This document shows, one piece after another, positions 17,701 through 25,399 of a stretch of DNA of 64,000 bases (positions are counted from its first letter, which is position 1; the number at the start of each line of letters is the position of its first letter). The stretch is from Catellatospora sp. IY07-71. Its GTDB lineage: Bacteria; Actinomycetota; Actinomycetes; Mycobacteriales; Micromonosporaceae. Location: NCBI RefSeq assembly GCF_018326265.1, contig NZ_AP023360.1, positions 4,559,501 to 4,623,500 of the forward strand, written 5' to 3'. A model generated the notes under the pieces. That model was not told where the DNA came from. It saw only the letters and a list, made by a program, of their open reading frames with translations, and did not search any database. The position numbers and the translations under genes are program-made.

Positions 17701-18549
17701 GTTGTACTTCGCGCCGCTCGGCCCGGACGGGAACGTGTAGTCGTTGTAGGCGTAGTTCGCGCCGATGCAGTACGGCCAGCCGTAGTTGCCCGCCTGCCCG
17801 ACGATGTTCCACTCCACGGTGCCCTCGGGGCCGCGGTTCGGGTCGGTGGTGCCCGCGTCGGGGCCGTAGTCGGCGACGTACAGCGTGTTCGTCGCCGGGT
17901 CGGTGCCGATCCGGAACGGGTTGCGGAAGCCCATCGCGTAGATCTCGGGCCGGGTCAGCGCGGTGCCCGGCGCGAACAGGTTGCCCGCCGGGATGGTGTA
18001 CGTCCCGTCGGCCTGCGGCCTGATCCGCAGCACCTTGCCCCGCAGGTCGTTGGTGTTCGCGGAACTCTTCTGCGAGTCGAAGTCCGACCGGCCCGCCCGC
18101 TCGTCCAGCGGCGCGAACCCGCTGGACTCGAACGGGTTGGTGTTGTCGCCGGTGGCCAGGTAGAGGTTGCCGGCCGCGTCGAAGGTCATCGAGCCGCCCG
18201 CGTGGCAGCACGTGTTGCGCTGCGTGGCCACCTGGAGCAGCACCTTCTCGGTGGCCAGGCTGATCGTGTCACCGGTGACGGTGAACCGGGACAGTTGGTT
18301 GCGGGCCGCGCCCGTGGTGGGGGAGTAGTACAGGTAGATGAAGCCGTTGCTCGCGAACGCCGGGTCCAGGCGCATGCCGAGCAGGCCGTCCTCGTTGCCG
18401 GTGAACACCGGCAAGGTCGCCGCGGTCACCGTGGTGCCGGTGCTCGGCCTGACCACCTGGACGCGGCCGTCGCGCTCGATATAAAAGACGCGGCCGTCGG
18501 GGGCCACGTCCAGCTCCATCGGGTTGTTGGTGTTGCTGTCCAGCGTCAC
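14761..18549 (-). CDS. secreted GSDH-like protein with PKD, CBM6, HYDIN-like and F5/8C domains; 3' part of a frameshifted gene
   Basis: 1262 residues, beginning without a signal peptide. Order: PQQ-dependent sugar-dehydrogenase-like beta-propeller (about 1-410; PMELDVAPDGRVFYIERDG, GGSMTFDAAGNLYLATGDN), PKD (about 415-500), a D-P-E-D-G loop domain (to about 590), CBM6-like (about 630-760), an ASPM/HYDIN-like domain, an F5/8C domain, and a second HYDIN-like plus F5/8C pair. The two pairs are near duplicates (SYWESDNNAFPQ/SYWESANNAFPQ). It probably acts on extracellular polysaccharide, but the catalytic role of such propellers is uncertain. The reading frame is continuous with the ThuA-like half only after skipping one base near 18550, so translation from GTG 18549 alone would give a protein with no export signal. 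Confidence 0.8.
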   Translation of the reverse strand: MTLDSNTNNPMELDVAPDGRVFYIERDGRVQVVRPSTGTTVTAATLPVFTGNEDGLLGMRLDPAFASNGFIYLYYSPTTGAARNQLSRFTVTGDTISLATEKVLLQVATQRNTCCHAGGSMTFDAAGNLYLATGDNTNPFESSGFAPLDERAGRSDFDSQKSSANTNDLRGKVLRIRPQADGTYTIPAGNLFAPGTALTRPEIYAMGFRNPFRIGTDPATNTLYVADYGPDAGTTDPNRGPEGTVEWNIVGQAGNYGWPYCIGANYAYNDYTFPSGPSGAKYNCAAPVNNSPNNTGLTSLPPAQAATVDYDYGGNPLFPEIGGGGAPMAGPVYRYSAASTSDRKWPAYYDGKAIFGEWNQNKLYTMQVTANGKSLVDVNQLLSSMTFLRPMDMEFGPDGALYLIEWGTGFGGNNADSGVYRIDYVAGDQNPIAVASGTPTSGGVPLTVQFSSAGSRDPAGQPITYAWTFGDGGTSTAANPSHTYNAAGSYNAQLTVRDPGGRTAVANVPITVGNTAPTVTLSAPADGGFFAWGDQVRFTVTVTDPEDGAINCSRVTLQYYLGHDAHAHPLQSYSGCSGVVQTSMGTGHGDDADIFGVLEASYTDLGGSGGAGAQTGRATIKLQPKHKQAEFFNSTGRAPGAIGGGDPGVQREATSDTAGGFQNIGFIEDGDYWAYTSVNLRNITAARFRVASPGDGGRIEVRTGAPDGALLGTATFGGTGGWQTYTDVTANLSASTTTAPLYLVAKNPAGNTGQGSIFNVNWVDFLGQGVSDGSQLTVTPGSLAFGSANTGTTTAAQTVTVSNPGTAAASISSIGVSGQYTQTNNCGTSLAAGASCTVGVRFAPTSAGAQNGTLSVANSTTAQPLTVSLTGTGTDGSTNLAIGAAMSASSSNGGFPASAANDGNTGSYWESDNNAFPQWLQADLGSAKQVSSVTLKLPPSAAWGARTQTLSITGSTDGSNFSTLKASAGYLFDPATGNTATATFTAASVRHLRVTITANTGWPAGQVSELQIFGGGNPPGSATLAANPTSLAFGNQNVGTAGGGRTVTVTNTGTAAASISSITAASQFGQTNNCGASLAAGASCTITVTFTPTSAGAKSGNLTVNSNATNPSLAVGLTGTGTTATPTNLALSRPVTASQVQNYVPGNAVDGDADSYWESANNAFPQAITVDLGSTAALTSIVLKLPSAWGARTQTLSVLSSTDGSNFSTVVASTAYQFNPPANTVTITLPSNTSARYVRLNITANTGWPAGQLSDFQVLGTR

Positions 18550-19369
18550 CTTTCTGGAAGCTCTGCGGCCGGGTCGCCGTGCAGTCGCCCGCCGCCTGGC
18601 CCGCCGCCGTGCGGATGCCGCCGAGCAGGTGGTTCAGGAACGCGGTGTCGCTGTAGGACGCGACGGTGTGCCCGAGCGCGGTGTACCAGGAGCGGCCGCC
18701 GTCGTACGGCTTGCACCAGGCGACCGGGTGGTCGGCGCCCATCGCCGAGCCGCCCGGGGCGTAGCTGCGCTCGTCCACGCTCGCCAGCACGTGTGCATTC
18801 GTCCGAGGACTGCTCTGGAACGAGTACCACTCGTCGAACCGTGACCAGGTCGGGCTCAGGTGCGCCGTGGACGGGTGCGCCGGGTCCTCCACCTTCACCG
18901 TGGCCGTCTGCTCGGCCGGGTGGCTGGAGAAGTACGCCCCGACCAGGCTGCCGTACCAGGCCCAGCCGTACTCGGTGTCGGACGCGGCGTGCACGCCCGC
19001 GAAGCCGCCGCCGGCCCGGATGTAGCGCTCGAACGCGGCCTGCTGATTGGCGTCGAGCACGTCGCCGGTGGTGGACAGGAACACCACCGCGGCGTACTTG
19101 GCCAGGTTGGTGTCGCTGAAGGCGGTCGCGTCCTCGGTGGCGTCGACGGTGAACCCGTTGGCCGTGCCGAGGTTGCGGATCGCTGTGATGCCGGCCGGAA
19201 TCGAGTCGTGCCGGAACCCGGCGGTCTTGGAGAAGACCAGCACCGAGAACGGCGCGGCGTCGGCACGCTGCGGCACGGCGACGATACCGGCCGCGACCAG
19301 CACGGCGATCACCAGCAGGCGCAGCAGCCTGGTCAGGGGCGGGTGCAGGGACGGTGACGCGAGGGGCAT
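18269..19369 (-). CDS. secreted ThuA-like domain protein; 5' part of a frameshifted gene
   Basis: From ATG 19369 (GAGGAG upstream). Residues 1-38 are a signal peptide (LLRLLVIAVLVAAGIVAVP...ADA). Residues about 40-270 are a ThuA-like glutamine-amidotransferase fold (FSVLVFSKTAGFRHDSIPAG, GGGFAGVHAASDTEYGW, HPVAWCKPYDGGRSWYTALGHT). After SFQK the frame changes to an unrelated Arg-rich tail that ends at 18269. In the other frame, SFQK would continue as VTLDSNTNNP into the dehydrogenase-like gene. Intact homologues join ThuA and propeller in one polypeptide, so the extra base in the A3G2 run at 18549-18553 is either a mutation, a sequencing error or programmed. Confidence 0.8.
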   Translation of the reverse strand: MPLASPSLHPPLTRLLRLLVIAVLVAAGIVAVPQRADAAPFSVLVFSKTAGFRHDSIPAGITAIRNLGTANGFTVDATEDATAFSDTNLAKYAAVVFLSTTGDVLDANQQAAFERYIRAGGGFAGVHAASDTEYGWAWYGSLVGAYFSSHPAEQTATVKVEDPAHPSTAHLSPTWSRFDEWYSFQSSPRTNAHVLASVDERSYAPGGSAMGADHPVAWCKPYDGGRSWYTALGHTVASYSDTAFLNHLLGGIRTAAGQAAGDCTATRPQSFQKGDAGQQHQQPDGAGRGPRRPRLLYRARRPRPGGQAEHRHHGDRGDLAGVHRQRGRPARHAPGPGVREQRLHLPVLLPHHGRGPQPTVPVHRHR

Positions 19370-19543
19370 GGAGAGTCTCCTCGTCGGGGACGGACGGCGG
19401 AAACCCCCTGGCTCGGGTGAGCGGGCCCCGGGCGGGGAGGCGGAGCGGGCGGGACTTCGGAAAGCACCGATGTTTCGAAGCAGTCACAAATTTGCACCCA
19501 TGAAACGATTGTTGTCAACGCATCACGCAGAAATTGCACGTGC
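19370..19543. other. non-coding upstream region of the ThuA gene
   Basis: 174 bp without a credible gene. It is locally AT-rich around 19465-19545 with TTTCGAA at 19475 and several A/T runs, consistent with a promoter for the ThuA gene. No clear operator was identified. Confidence 0.4.
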
Positions 19544-19838
19544 CATGTCGAATTCCTGGAGTGGATTCGCGTATCCGCCCAGGCCGGTGCCGTCGGCACC
19601 GTCTTCGGTGACTGGACCGTGGAGCGGGTCCGGCCGTGGCTGCTGTCGACGGTGGACACGTTCGGGCCGCAGCGCTGCATGCTCGGCTCGGACCTGCCCA
19701 TCGAGCGCCTGCGCGGCGGCTTCGCCCCACCTCTACGACGCCTACGACCAGATCTTCGCCGGGTGTACGCCGGACGAGCGCGCCGCCCTGCGCCACGGCA
19801 CCGCCGCGCATTGGTACGGCGACACCCCTCGCCCATGA
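19544..19838 (+). pseudogene. amidohydrolase (Amidohydro_2) C-terminal remnant
   Basis: Two adjoining frames read as the end of a TIM-barrel amidohydrolase. The first gives ...VFGDWTVERVRPWLLSTVDTFGPQRCMLGSDLPIERLRGGF to about 19725; the second continues SPHLYDAYDQIFAGCTPDERAALRHGTAAHWYG. The GSDLP motif and the terminal helix ending in A-x-x-W-Y-G are typical. There is no start, no N-terminal metal motif and one frameshift, so it is a decayed fragment. Confidence 0.65.
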
Positions 19839-19919
19839 TGCGCGTCTTGCCCTGTGTCGGCGCGACTGGTCTGTTTGCGGCGGCAGGCGCCCGACTGTCC
19901 GTTGTGTATAGTGCCTGGC

Positions 19920-20783
19920 GTGCCGAGACGCCGAACTGCCGCAACCGACGGGAACCTCCGTACGAAGCTCCTTGCGGCCGCCGGCGCGGTCGCGCTGCTG
20001 ATCGTCGGCGCGGTGGTCTCGCCGCTGGGAGAGAAGATCGTCGACGCGATCTGGCAGGCCGAGGAGGCGGTCCTCACCGATGAGGTCCCCGCCGGGACGG
20101 GATGCGTGCCGGGTGGTCCCGCCGTCAGCGTGAACCTCGCGTACGCGTTCAAGCCCGTCGGCTGGTGGGCCACCGTGGAGAAGCTCCCGGACAAGGTGCT
20201 GGCCGAACTCAACGCCGACGAGGCGACGGAGCGCGTCCTCGCCCCCTACGACGCGGTGCGATCCCAGATCACTGTGGGCACGCCGCTGCAGCTCGCGGTC
20301 ACCGGTTGTGGATCGAAGCCGGTCGTCATCACCGGGATGCGCCCCGTGGTGTCCAGGCGCGACGCGGCTCGGGCGGGCAGCATCGTGCTCAAGGACACCG
20401 AGGGTGCGCTGGACGTCATCGAGATCGGCTTCGACCTGGACGCCCGGGAGCCCGCGGCGCTGACGGTCGACGGCCGAATGTTGACCTTCGGCGGCCCCTA
20501 CTTCGGTTCCAAGGTCATCCAGGTGGCGCCGGAGGAGACGGTCCCGCTCAGTGTCCTGGGGATCACGAAGAAGTCCTACGTAGAATGGACCATCGCCTTC
20601 GATACCTTGGTCGACGGCAAGGCCTGGAGCTTCACGGTCAGCCTGCCCGGCGGCAAGCCCGTGCGCAGCAACGCGCTCACGGCGGCATACGGCTCCGCGT
20701 ACGAGATGGACGTGAGCCAGAACCCGCCTGCGTTCAAGCAGGTCCCACCAGCACAGGTGATCCGCCAGCTCCGCGGCGCCTGA
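19920..20783 (+). CDS. membrane-anchored exported protein, unknown function
   Basis: A 287-residue protein from GTG 19920. TATAGT (19907-19912) lies 7 nt upstream, which fits a leaderless mRNA; GTG 19911 is the alternative. Residues about 15-38 (LLAAAGAVALLIVGAVVSPLG) form one membrane anchor. The remaining 245 residues are a soluble, probably extracytoplasmic domain, with two Cys at CVPGG and GCGSK that could pair, and many beta-strands (ALTVDGRMLTFGG, AWSFTVSLPGG). No family was recognised. Codon use matches the host. Confidence 0.65.
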   Translation: MPRRRTAATDGNLRTKLLAAAGAVALLIVGAVVSPLGEKIVDAIWQAEEAVLTDEVPAGTGCVPGGPAVSVNLAYAFKPVGWWATVEKLPDKVLAELNADEATERVLAPYDAVRSQITVGTPLQLAVTGCGSKPVVITGMRPVVSRRDAARAGSIVLKDTEGALDVIEIGFDLDAREPAALTVDGRMLTFGGPYFGSKVIQVAPEETVPLSVLGITKKSYVEWTIAFDTLVDGKAWSFTVSLPGGKPVRSNALTAAYGSAYEMDVSQNPPAFKQVPPAQVIRQLRGA

Positions 20784-20853
20784 ACGCGGCTTGCGCCTGA
20801 GCGCCGGCCGAAACGGGTCGGGCTCAGGCGGCGGCGCACCCTAACCTACAGGG

Positions 20854-21603
20854 ATGCTGAGCGAGGAGCCGCTGGTCGGCAACGTGACGACCGGCGTGGT
20901 TCGAGTCGGCGACACGGTGCGCCGTCCTGCCGGTCCGTGGACCGAGGGCGTGGACGCGTTCCTGACCCATCTGCACGAAGCCGGGTTCACCGGCGCGCCG
21001 CGCCCGCTGGGGCGCGACGAGCAGGGTCGCCAGGTGCTGGAGTACGTGCCCGGCGAACCGTGCGACCACACGGGCACGTTCACTCCCGCCGAGCTGGCGG
21101 AGATCGGGCGGCTGCTGCGCGATCTGCACGACGCGGCGGTGTCGTTCGTCCCGCCGCCCGGGGCCCGGTGGGAGAACCCGATCCCGGCTGAGGGCACGGA
21201 CCTGGTCTGCCACAACGACGTGGCGCCGTGGAACCTGCTGCGGACCGCGCGCGGCTGGGTGCTGATCGACTGGGACGGGGCGTCGCCCGCCTCCCGCACC
21301 TGGGACCTGGCGTACGCGGCGCAGAGCATGGCCGGCATGCGGCCCGAGCGTGACCCGGCCGACGCGGCCGCCCGCCTGCGCGCCTTCACCGGCGGCTACG
21401 GTCTCGACCCCGCGCACGGCCCGGCCCTGGCCGCCACCCTCGGCCGCCGCGCCCGCGCGATGTACGACCTGCTGGAGACCGGGGCCAGGGAGAGCCGTCA
21501 ACCCTGGGCCCGCATCTTCACCGAGGACGGCCCCTACTGGCGCGACACGGCCGCCTATCTCGACGAACACCGCGCGCTGTGGGAGTCCGCACTTCTGCCC
21601 TGA
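20854..21603 (+). CDS. aminoglycoside phosphotransferase (APH) family protein
   Basis: A 249-residue kinase-like protein. The catalytic loop VCHNDVAPWNLL (H-x-D-x4-N) and the metal-binding VLIDWDGASP (D-x-D) are intact, and YVPGE marks the hinge. Members phosphorylate small molecules such as aminoglycosides, choline or homoserine, so the substrate is open and resistance should not be assumed. The mRNA may be leaderless: TAACCT (20842-20847) lies six bases before the ATG and no Shine-Dalgarno is seen. Confidence 0.8.
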   Translation: MLSEEPLVGNVTTGVVRVGDTVRRPAGPWTEGVDAFLTHLHEAGFTGAPRPLGRDEQGRQVLEYVPGEPCDHTGTFTPAELAEIGRLLRDLHDAAVSFVPPPGARWENPIPAEGTDLVCHNDVAPWNLLRTARGWVLIDWDGASPASRTWDLAYAAQSMAGMRPERDPADAAARLRAFTGGYGLDPAHGPALAATLGRRARAMYDLLETGARESRQPWARIFTEDGPYWRDTAAYLDEHRALWESALLP

Positions 21604-21639
21604 GGTGAGCCGCGGTGGCATGCGGAGCGTTCGGATGCG

Positions 21640-21671
21640 TATACTCGGCAGCGAGTAGTCAAGTCTGACTA
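21640..21671 (+). promoter_or_regulatory. padR promoter and candidate autoregulatory operator
   Basis: TATACT (21640-21645) is a good -10. The palindrome TAGTCAAGTCTGACTA (21656-21671; arms TAGTCA/TGACTA) covers the predicted transcription start, 21 bp before the padR ATG. This placement is typical of self-repression. Confidence 0.65.
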
Positions 21672-21692
21672 AGCTGTCGGAGGGAGCGGGCG

Positions 21693-22340
21693 ATGGCGAA
21701 GCGGCGCGCCGTGAACAACCTGATGGCGCTGGCCGTGCTGTCCGCGCTCGCCCAGCAGCCGATGCACCCGTACCAGATGGCCTCGGTCCTGCGCGAATAC
21801 GGCAAGGACCGCAACATGAAGATCAAGTGGGGTTCGCTCTACACGGTCGTGCAGAACCTGGAGAAGCACGGCCTGATCGAGGCGACCGACACGGTGCGCC
21901 AGGGCGGCCGCCCGGAGCGGACCGTCTACGCGATCACCGGGCCGGGCCGGGCCGAGCTGGTGGACTGGGTACGCGAGCTGATCTCCACGCCGGAGCCGGA
22001 GCAGTCCCGGTTCGTCGCCGGGCTGTCGGTGCTGGCGGTGCTGTCGCCGGGCGAGGCCGCCGACCTGCTCGCCCAGCGGCTGTCCGTGTTGGAGCGGGAG
22101 CTGGCCGACCGGCGCGGCCGGCTGGCCGAGGCGTCCCGCGAGGTGCCCCGGCTGTTCCTGGTCGAGGACGAGTACGAGCTGGCCGTCGCCGAGGCGGAGG
22201 TGGGGTTCGTGCGCGGGCTGCTCGCCGAGCTGACCGGCGGCACCTTCCCCGGGCTGGCCGACTGGCAGGTCTTCCACGACACCGGATACATCCCGCCCGA
22301 GCTGGCGGAGCTGATGGAGAGGGGGCTCCCGCAGGAGTAG
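21693..22340 (+). CDS. PadR-family transcriptional regulator
   Basis: A 215-residue repressor of PadR subfamily 1. The N-terminal winged helix is clear (LMALAVLSALAQQPMHPYQMASVLREYG, GSLYTVVQNLEKHGLIEATDTV, GGRPERTVYAITGPGRAEL). The C-terminal half is the helical dimerisation region (LLAQRLSVLERELADRRGRLAE). PadR proteins respond to aromatic or drug-like ligands. It is followed 192 bp later by a flavin monooxygenase in the same direction, a pairing that suggests it controls that enzyme. A palindrome covers its own start region. A good GGAGGGAGCGGG ribosome site precedes the ATG. Confidence 0.9.
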   Translation: MAKRRAVNNLMALAVLSALAQQPMHPYQMASVLREYGKDRNMKIKWGSLYTVVQNLEKHGLIEATDTVRQGGRPERTVYAITGPGRAELVDWVRELISTPEPEQSRFVAGLSVLAVLSPGEAADLLAQRLSVLERELADRRGRLAEASREVPRLFLVEDEYELAVAEAEVGFVRGLLAELTGGTFPGLADWQVFHDTGYIPPELAELMERGLPQE

Positions 22341-22353
22341 CCCCGAGATCGGC

Positions 22354-22385
22354 CTCCGGCGCGGTGCGCCAACACCGCACCGGAG
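22354..22385 (+). terminator. hairpin after padR
   Basis: Arms CTCCGGCGCGGTG (22354-22366) and CACCGCACCGGAG (22373-22385) pair with one G-A-type mismatch around a 6-nt loop, 14 bp after the stop. It probably separates padR from the monooxygenase transcript. Confidence 0.6.
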
Positions 22386-22490
22386 ACCTTCGACCCTCGC
22401 ACCGAACCACCAGGGACCCGGCCACGAGAGGTGGCAACCGCAAGGATAGCCGGGTTTCCCCTGGGCGGTCCGGACGCGAGTCCGTACCCG

Positions 22491-22510
22491 CACCGGTCAC
22501 GTGACCGGTG
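22491..22510. promoter_or_regulatory. perfect 20-bp palindrome upstream of the monooxygenase
   Basis: CACCGGTCACGTGACCGGTG is fully self-complementary and ends 22 bp before the monooxygenase ATG. It differs from the padR-proximal operator, so it may bind another regulator. Confidence 0.55.
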
Positions 22511-22532
22511 CGCTCATCCCTGGGAGAAGACA

Positions 22533-23744
22533 ATGACGAAGGTCAAGACCGCCCTGGTCGTGGGCGGCGGCATCGCCGGCCCGGTCGCCGCGATGGCCCT
22601 GCGGCAGGCGGGCATCGAGGCGCGGGTGTACGAGGCGTACGACAGCACCGCCGACGGTGTCGGGGGTGGCCTCAGCATCGCGCCCAACGGGCTGCGGGCG
22701 CTGTCGGTGATCGGCGCCGACGACGCGGTGCGCGCCGTCGGGCTGCCGATGGACAGCATCGTGATCCACAGCTGGACCGGCAAGCGGCTGGCCTCGTTCG
22801 GCGGCCCGAGCGGCATGGAGCCGCAGCGTTTCGTGATGCGGCCGGACCTCTACCGGACGCTCTACGCCGAGGCGGCCGGGCGCGGCATCGCGGTAGCGCA
22901 CGGCAAGCGCCTGGTGTCGGCCGAGCATCTCGGTCCGCAGGGCGCGCCGACGGGTGTCCGCGCGCACTTCGCCGACGGCACGGCAGCCGAGGCCGACGTG
23001 CTGATCGGTGCGGACGGCATCCGGTCGACGGTGCGCGCGATCATCGACCCGGCCGCGCCGCAGCCGCGCTACACCGGCCTGCTCGGCTTCGGCGGCTGGT
23101 CGGACCACACCGGCCTGGCCTCGACCGGCGACGCGATGTACATGATGTTCGGCAAGCGGGCGTTCTTCGGCTACCAGGTCTTCCCCGACGGGCGCTGCGG
23201 CTGGTTCGCGAACCTGCCGCACCCGACACCGATGTCCTGGTCGGAGGCGAACCGCACCAGCCCGGACGAGTGGCTGCGGGTGCTGCGAGCGGCGTTCGCG
23301 GACGACCGCATGCCGGTGCTGGACATCCTGCGCCGATCGGACCCGGCCGAGTTCGTGTCGATCGGCGGCATGGAGGACATCCCGCGCGTGCCGACCTGGC
23401 ACCGGGGCCGGATGGTGCTGGTCGGCGACGCCGCGCACGCCACCTCCCCGTCGTCGGGGCAGGGCGCGTCGCTGGCCGCCGAGAGCGCCGTGCAGCTCGC
23501 CCGCTGCCTGCGCGACCTGCCCGCCGAGCAGGCGTTCCCAGCGTACGAGCGGCTGCGCCGGGAGCGGGTGGAGCGCATCATCGCGTCGGCGGCGCGTACC
23601 AACAGCGACAAGGCCGCCGGTCCGGTGGCGCGCGTGCTGCGCGACCTGATCCTCCCCACGGCGATGAAACTGCTGGCCAAGCCGGAGAAGATGGCCTGGC
23701 AGTTCGACTACCGCATCGACTGGGAGAGCCCCGTCGCGGCGTGA
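22533..23744 (+). CDS. FAD-dependent monooxygenase (PHBH/aromatic hydroxylase class)
   Basis: A 403-residue class A flavoprotein. The Rossmann motif ALVVGGGIAGPVAAMAL is at residues 6-22. The second FAD motif VLIGADGIRSTVR is near 160 and the ribityl motif MVLVGDAAHATSPSSGQGASLAAE near 295. Such enzymes hydroxylate aromatic or polyketide-like substrates, or inactivate antibiotics such as tetracycline or rifampicin, with NAD(P)H and O2; the substrate is unknown. ATG 22533 has GGGAGAAG upstream, and an upstream in-frame extension lacks a ribosome site. PadR control is inferred from adjacency. Confidence 0.87.
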   Translation: MTKVKTALVVGGGIAGPVAAMALRQAGIEARVYEAYDSTADGVGGGLSIAPNGLRALSVIGADDAVRAVGLPMDSIVIHSWTGKRLASFGGPSGMEPQRFVMRPDLYRTLYAEAAGRGIAVAHGKRLVSAEHLGPQGAPTGVRAHFADGTAAEADVLIGADGIRSTVRAIIDPAAPQPRYTGLLGFGGWSDHTGLASTGDAMYMMFGKRAFFGYQVFPDGRCGWFANLPHPTPMSWSEANRTSPDEWLRVLRAAFADDRMPVLDILRRSDPAEFVSIGGMEDIPRVPTWHRGRMVLVGDAAHATSPSSGQGASLAAESAVQLARCLRDLPAEQAFPAYERLRRERVERIIASAARTNSDKAAGPVARVLRDLILPTAMKLLAKPEKMAWQFDYRIDWESPVAA

Positions 23745-23762
23745 GCCCGCGGGGTCGGGGAT

Positions 23763-23784
23763 GATCGCGGTCTCGTGTCAAAAG
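23763..23784 (+). repeat. left piece of a 61-bp palindromic unit interrupted by the IS element
   Basis: These 22 bp join to 25317-25355 to rebuild a 61-bp imperfect palindrome (starts GATCGCGGTCTCGTGTC, ends CCACGAGCTGGCGATC). Its partner copy, also exactly 61 bp, is at 25400-25460. Confidence 0.75.
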
Positions 23785-25306
23785 CAACGCCGTTGACTTA
23801 AGGATTTGATCGCCGCGTCAAGGCCGTCTCGGCTGGCGATATGGAACGGGACTCCTCAATATCAGTTCGACCAAGAATTGACCCGAGGAGTCCCGTTGCA
23901 GCAGCAGTCTGCCATCACGCGCACGATCACGGTAGCGGCCGGGGCGTTCGCGCCGGGCCATCTGGGCGAGCTGACCCAGGTTCTCGACTTCGACCTGGTC
24001 GATGCCGTGGCAGCCGAGACCGGCACCACGCAGCGGCGGGTCAGGCTGTTGCCGACCCGGGTGCTGATCTTCTTCGTGCTGGCGCTGGCGCTGTTCGAGC
24101 CGTGCGCCTACCGGCAGGTGTGGGCGAAACTGGTCGCCGGTCTGCGCGGGCTCGCGGTGGCCTGCCCGAGCGCGTCGGCGCTGACCCGCGCCCGCCGCCG
24201 CGTCGGCCCCAAACCGCTGCGCGCGCTGTTCGAGGCGGTCTGCGGCCCGGTGGCCTGGCCCACGACGGGGCCGGCGTTCTGGCGCGGGTTTCGCACCGTC
24301 GCCGTGGACGCCACCACCCTGCACGTGCCCGACCGGCCCGGCACCAGGACGCGCTACCCCAAACGCCAGGGTCCGGCGATGACGTTCAGCTACCCGTACC
24401 TGCGGCTGGTCGTGCTGGTCGAGTGCGGCACCCGCGCCCTGCTCGGGGCGGCGTTCGGGCCCGAAAGCGCCGGTGAGCATGTCTACGCCCGCCGGCTGCT
24501 GGACAAACTCGACGCCGGGATGCTGCTGCTGGCCGACGCCTACTACGACAGCTGGAAGCTACTGGCCGACATCGCGGCCACCCGCGTGCAGTATCTGTGC
24601 CGCTCCGGTGCCGGCCGCGTCCCGCTGATCCTGACCCGGCTATCCGACGGCTCCTACCTGTCCGTTCTCGGCCACGGCCGGCTGAAGGTCCGCGTCATCG
24701 AGACCTGGGTCGAGATCACCCACGCCGACGGCGTCGTGCGCACGGAGCAGTGGCGGCTGATCACCAGCCTGCTCGACCACACCCGCTACCCCGCGGCCGA
24801 CCTCGTGCAGCTCTACCACCAGCGCTGGCAGGTCGAGACGACCTACCTGTCGATCAAGTCCACGATCCTGGACGAGCGGGTCCTGCGCTCCCACCACCCC
24901 GCCGACATCGACCAGGAACTCTGGGCCCTGCTGACCGTCTACCAGACGATCATCCGGATCACCGTCGACGCGGTCGACGCCCTGCCAGACGTCGACTACC
25001 ACCGGGCCAGCTTCACCGTCGCCCTCGAAACCGCACGCGACCAGGTCGTCACCGCCGAAGCCGTCATACCACCACCCGGCCACGCCGTACTGGTCGGCGC
25101 CATCGGACAGGCCGTGCAGGACAACCTGCTACCCGCCCGACGACGCCAACGCGCCAAAGCCCGCAGCCGCAAGAACCCGACCAGCAAATACGGCCCCAAC
25201 GCCGGCAAACACCCGCAGCAGACCCAGACCTACACCTTCCACGCCACCGTCACCATCTTCGAAGAAGGCTTGACAGCCCGCTCAAATCCTTAAGTCAACG
25301 GCGTTG
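23785..25306 (+). mobile_element. complete IS4-family insertion sequence
   Basis: A 1522-bp element with perfect 25-bp terminal inverted repeats (left 23785-23809, right 25282-25306; the left end reads CAACGCCGTTGACTTAAGGA). It is flanked by a perfect 10-bp target duplication GTGTCAAAAG (23775-23784 and 25307-25316). One transposase gene fills it. Perfect ends and duplication indicate recent insertion and probable competence. Confidence 0.93.
23896..25293 (+). CDS. IS4-family transposase
   Basis: A 465-residue DDE transposase. The first 110 residues (GHLGELTQVLDFDLVDAVAAETG...RLLPTRVLIFFVLALALF) are the IS4 N-terminal domain. Then come the catalytic blocks FRTVAVDATTLHVPD (first Asp), MLLLADAYYDSW (second Asp) and YHQRWQVETTYLSIK, the Y-2-R-3-E-6-K signature with the catalytic Glu. 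The C-terminus is basic. TTG 23896 is chosen because GAGGAG precedes it by five bases; a longer reading would start at a TTG inside the inverted repeat. The stop codon lies inside the right inverted repeat. Confidence 0.9.
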   Translation: MQQQSAITRTITVAAGAFAPGHLGELTQVLDFDLVDAVAAETGTTQRRVRLLPTRVLIFFVLALALFEPCAYRQVWAKLVAGLRGLAVACPSASALTRARRRVGPKPLRALFEAVCGPVAWPTTGPAFWRGFRTVAVDATTLHVPDRPGTRTRYPKRQGPAMTFSYPYLRLVVLVECGTRALLGAAFGPESAGEHVYARRLLDKLDAGMLLLADAYYDSWKLLADIAATRVQYLCRSGAGRVPLILTRLSDGSYLSVLGHGRLKVRVIETWVEITHADGVVRTEQWRLITSLLDHTRYPAADLVQLYHQRWQVETTYLSIKSTILDERVLRSHHPADIDQELWALLTVYQTIIRITVDAVDALPDVDYHRASFTVALETARDQVVTAEAVIPPPGHAVLVGAIGQAVQDNLLPARRRQRAKARSRKNPTSKYGPNAGKHPQQTQTYTFHATVTIFEEGLTARSNP

Positions 25307-25399
25307 GTGTCAAAAGGTGGGGCCAGACCTCACCTTCCGCCACGAGCTGGCGATCATCCCCGACCGAGCCGGTGCCGCATGGCGGGGGCCGGGGTGCTT

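Noticed and set aside
20854-21603. Aminoglycoside resistance gene
   Set aside because: Only the general APH kinase motifs are visible; most such chromosomal actinobacterial proteins have other or unknown substrates.
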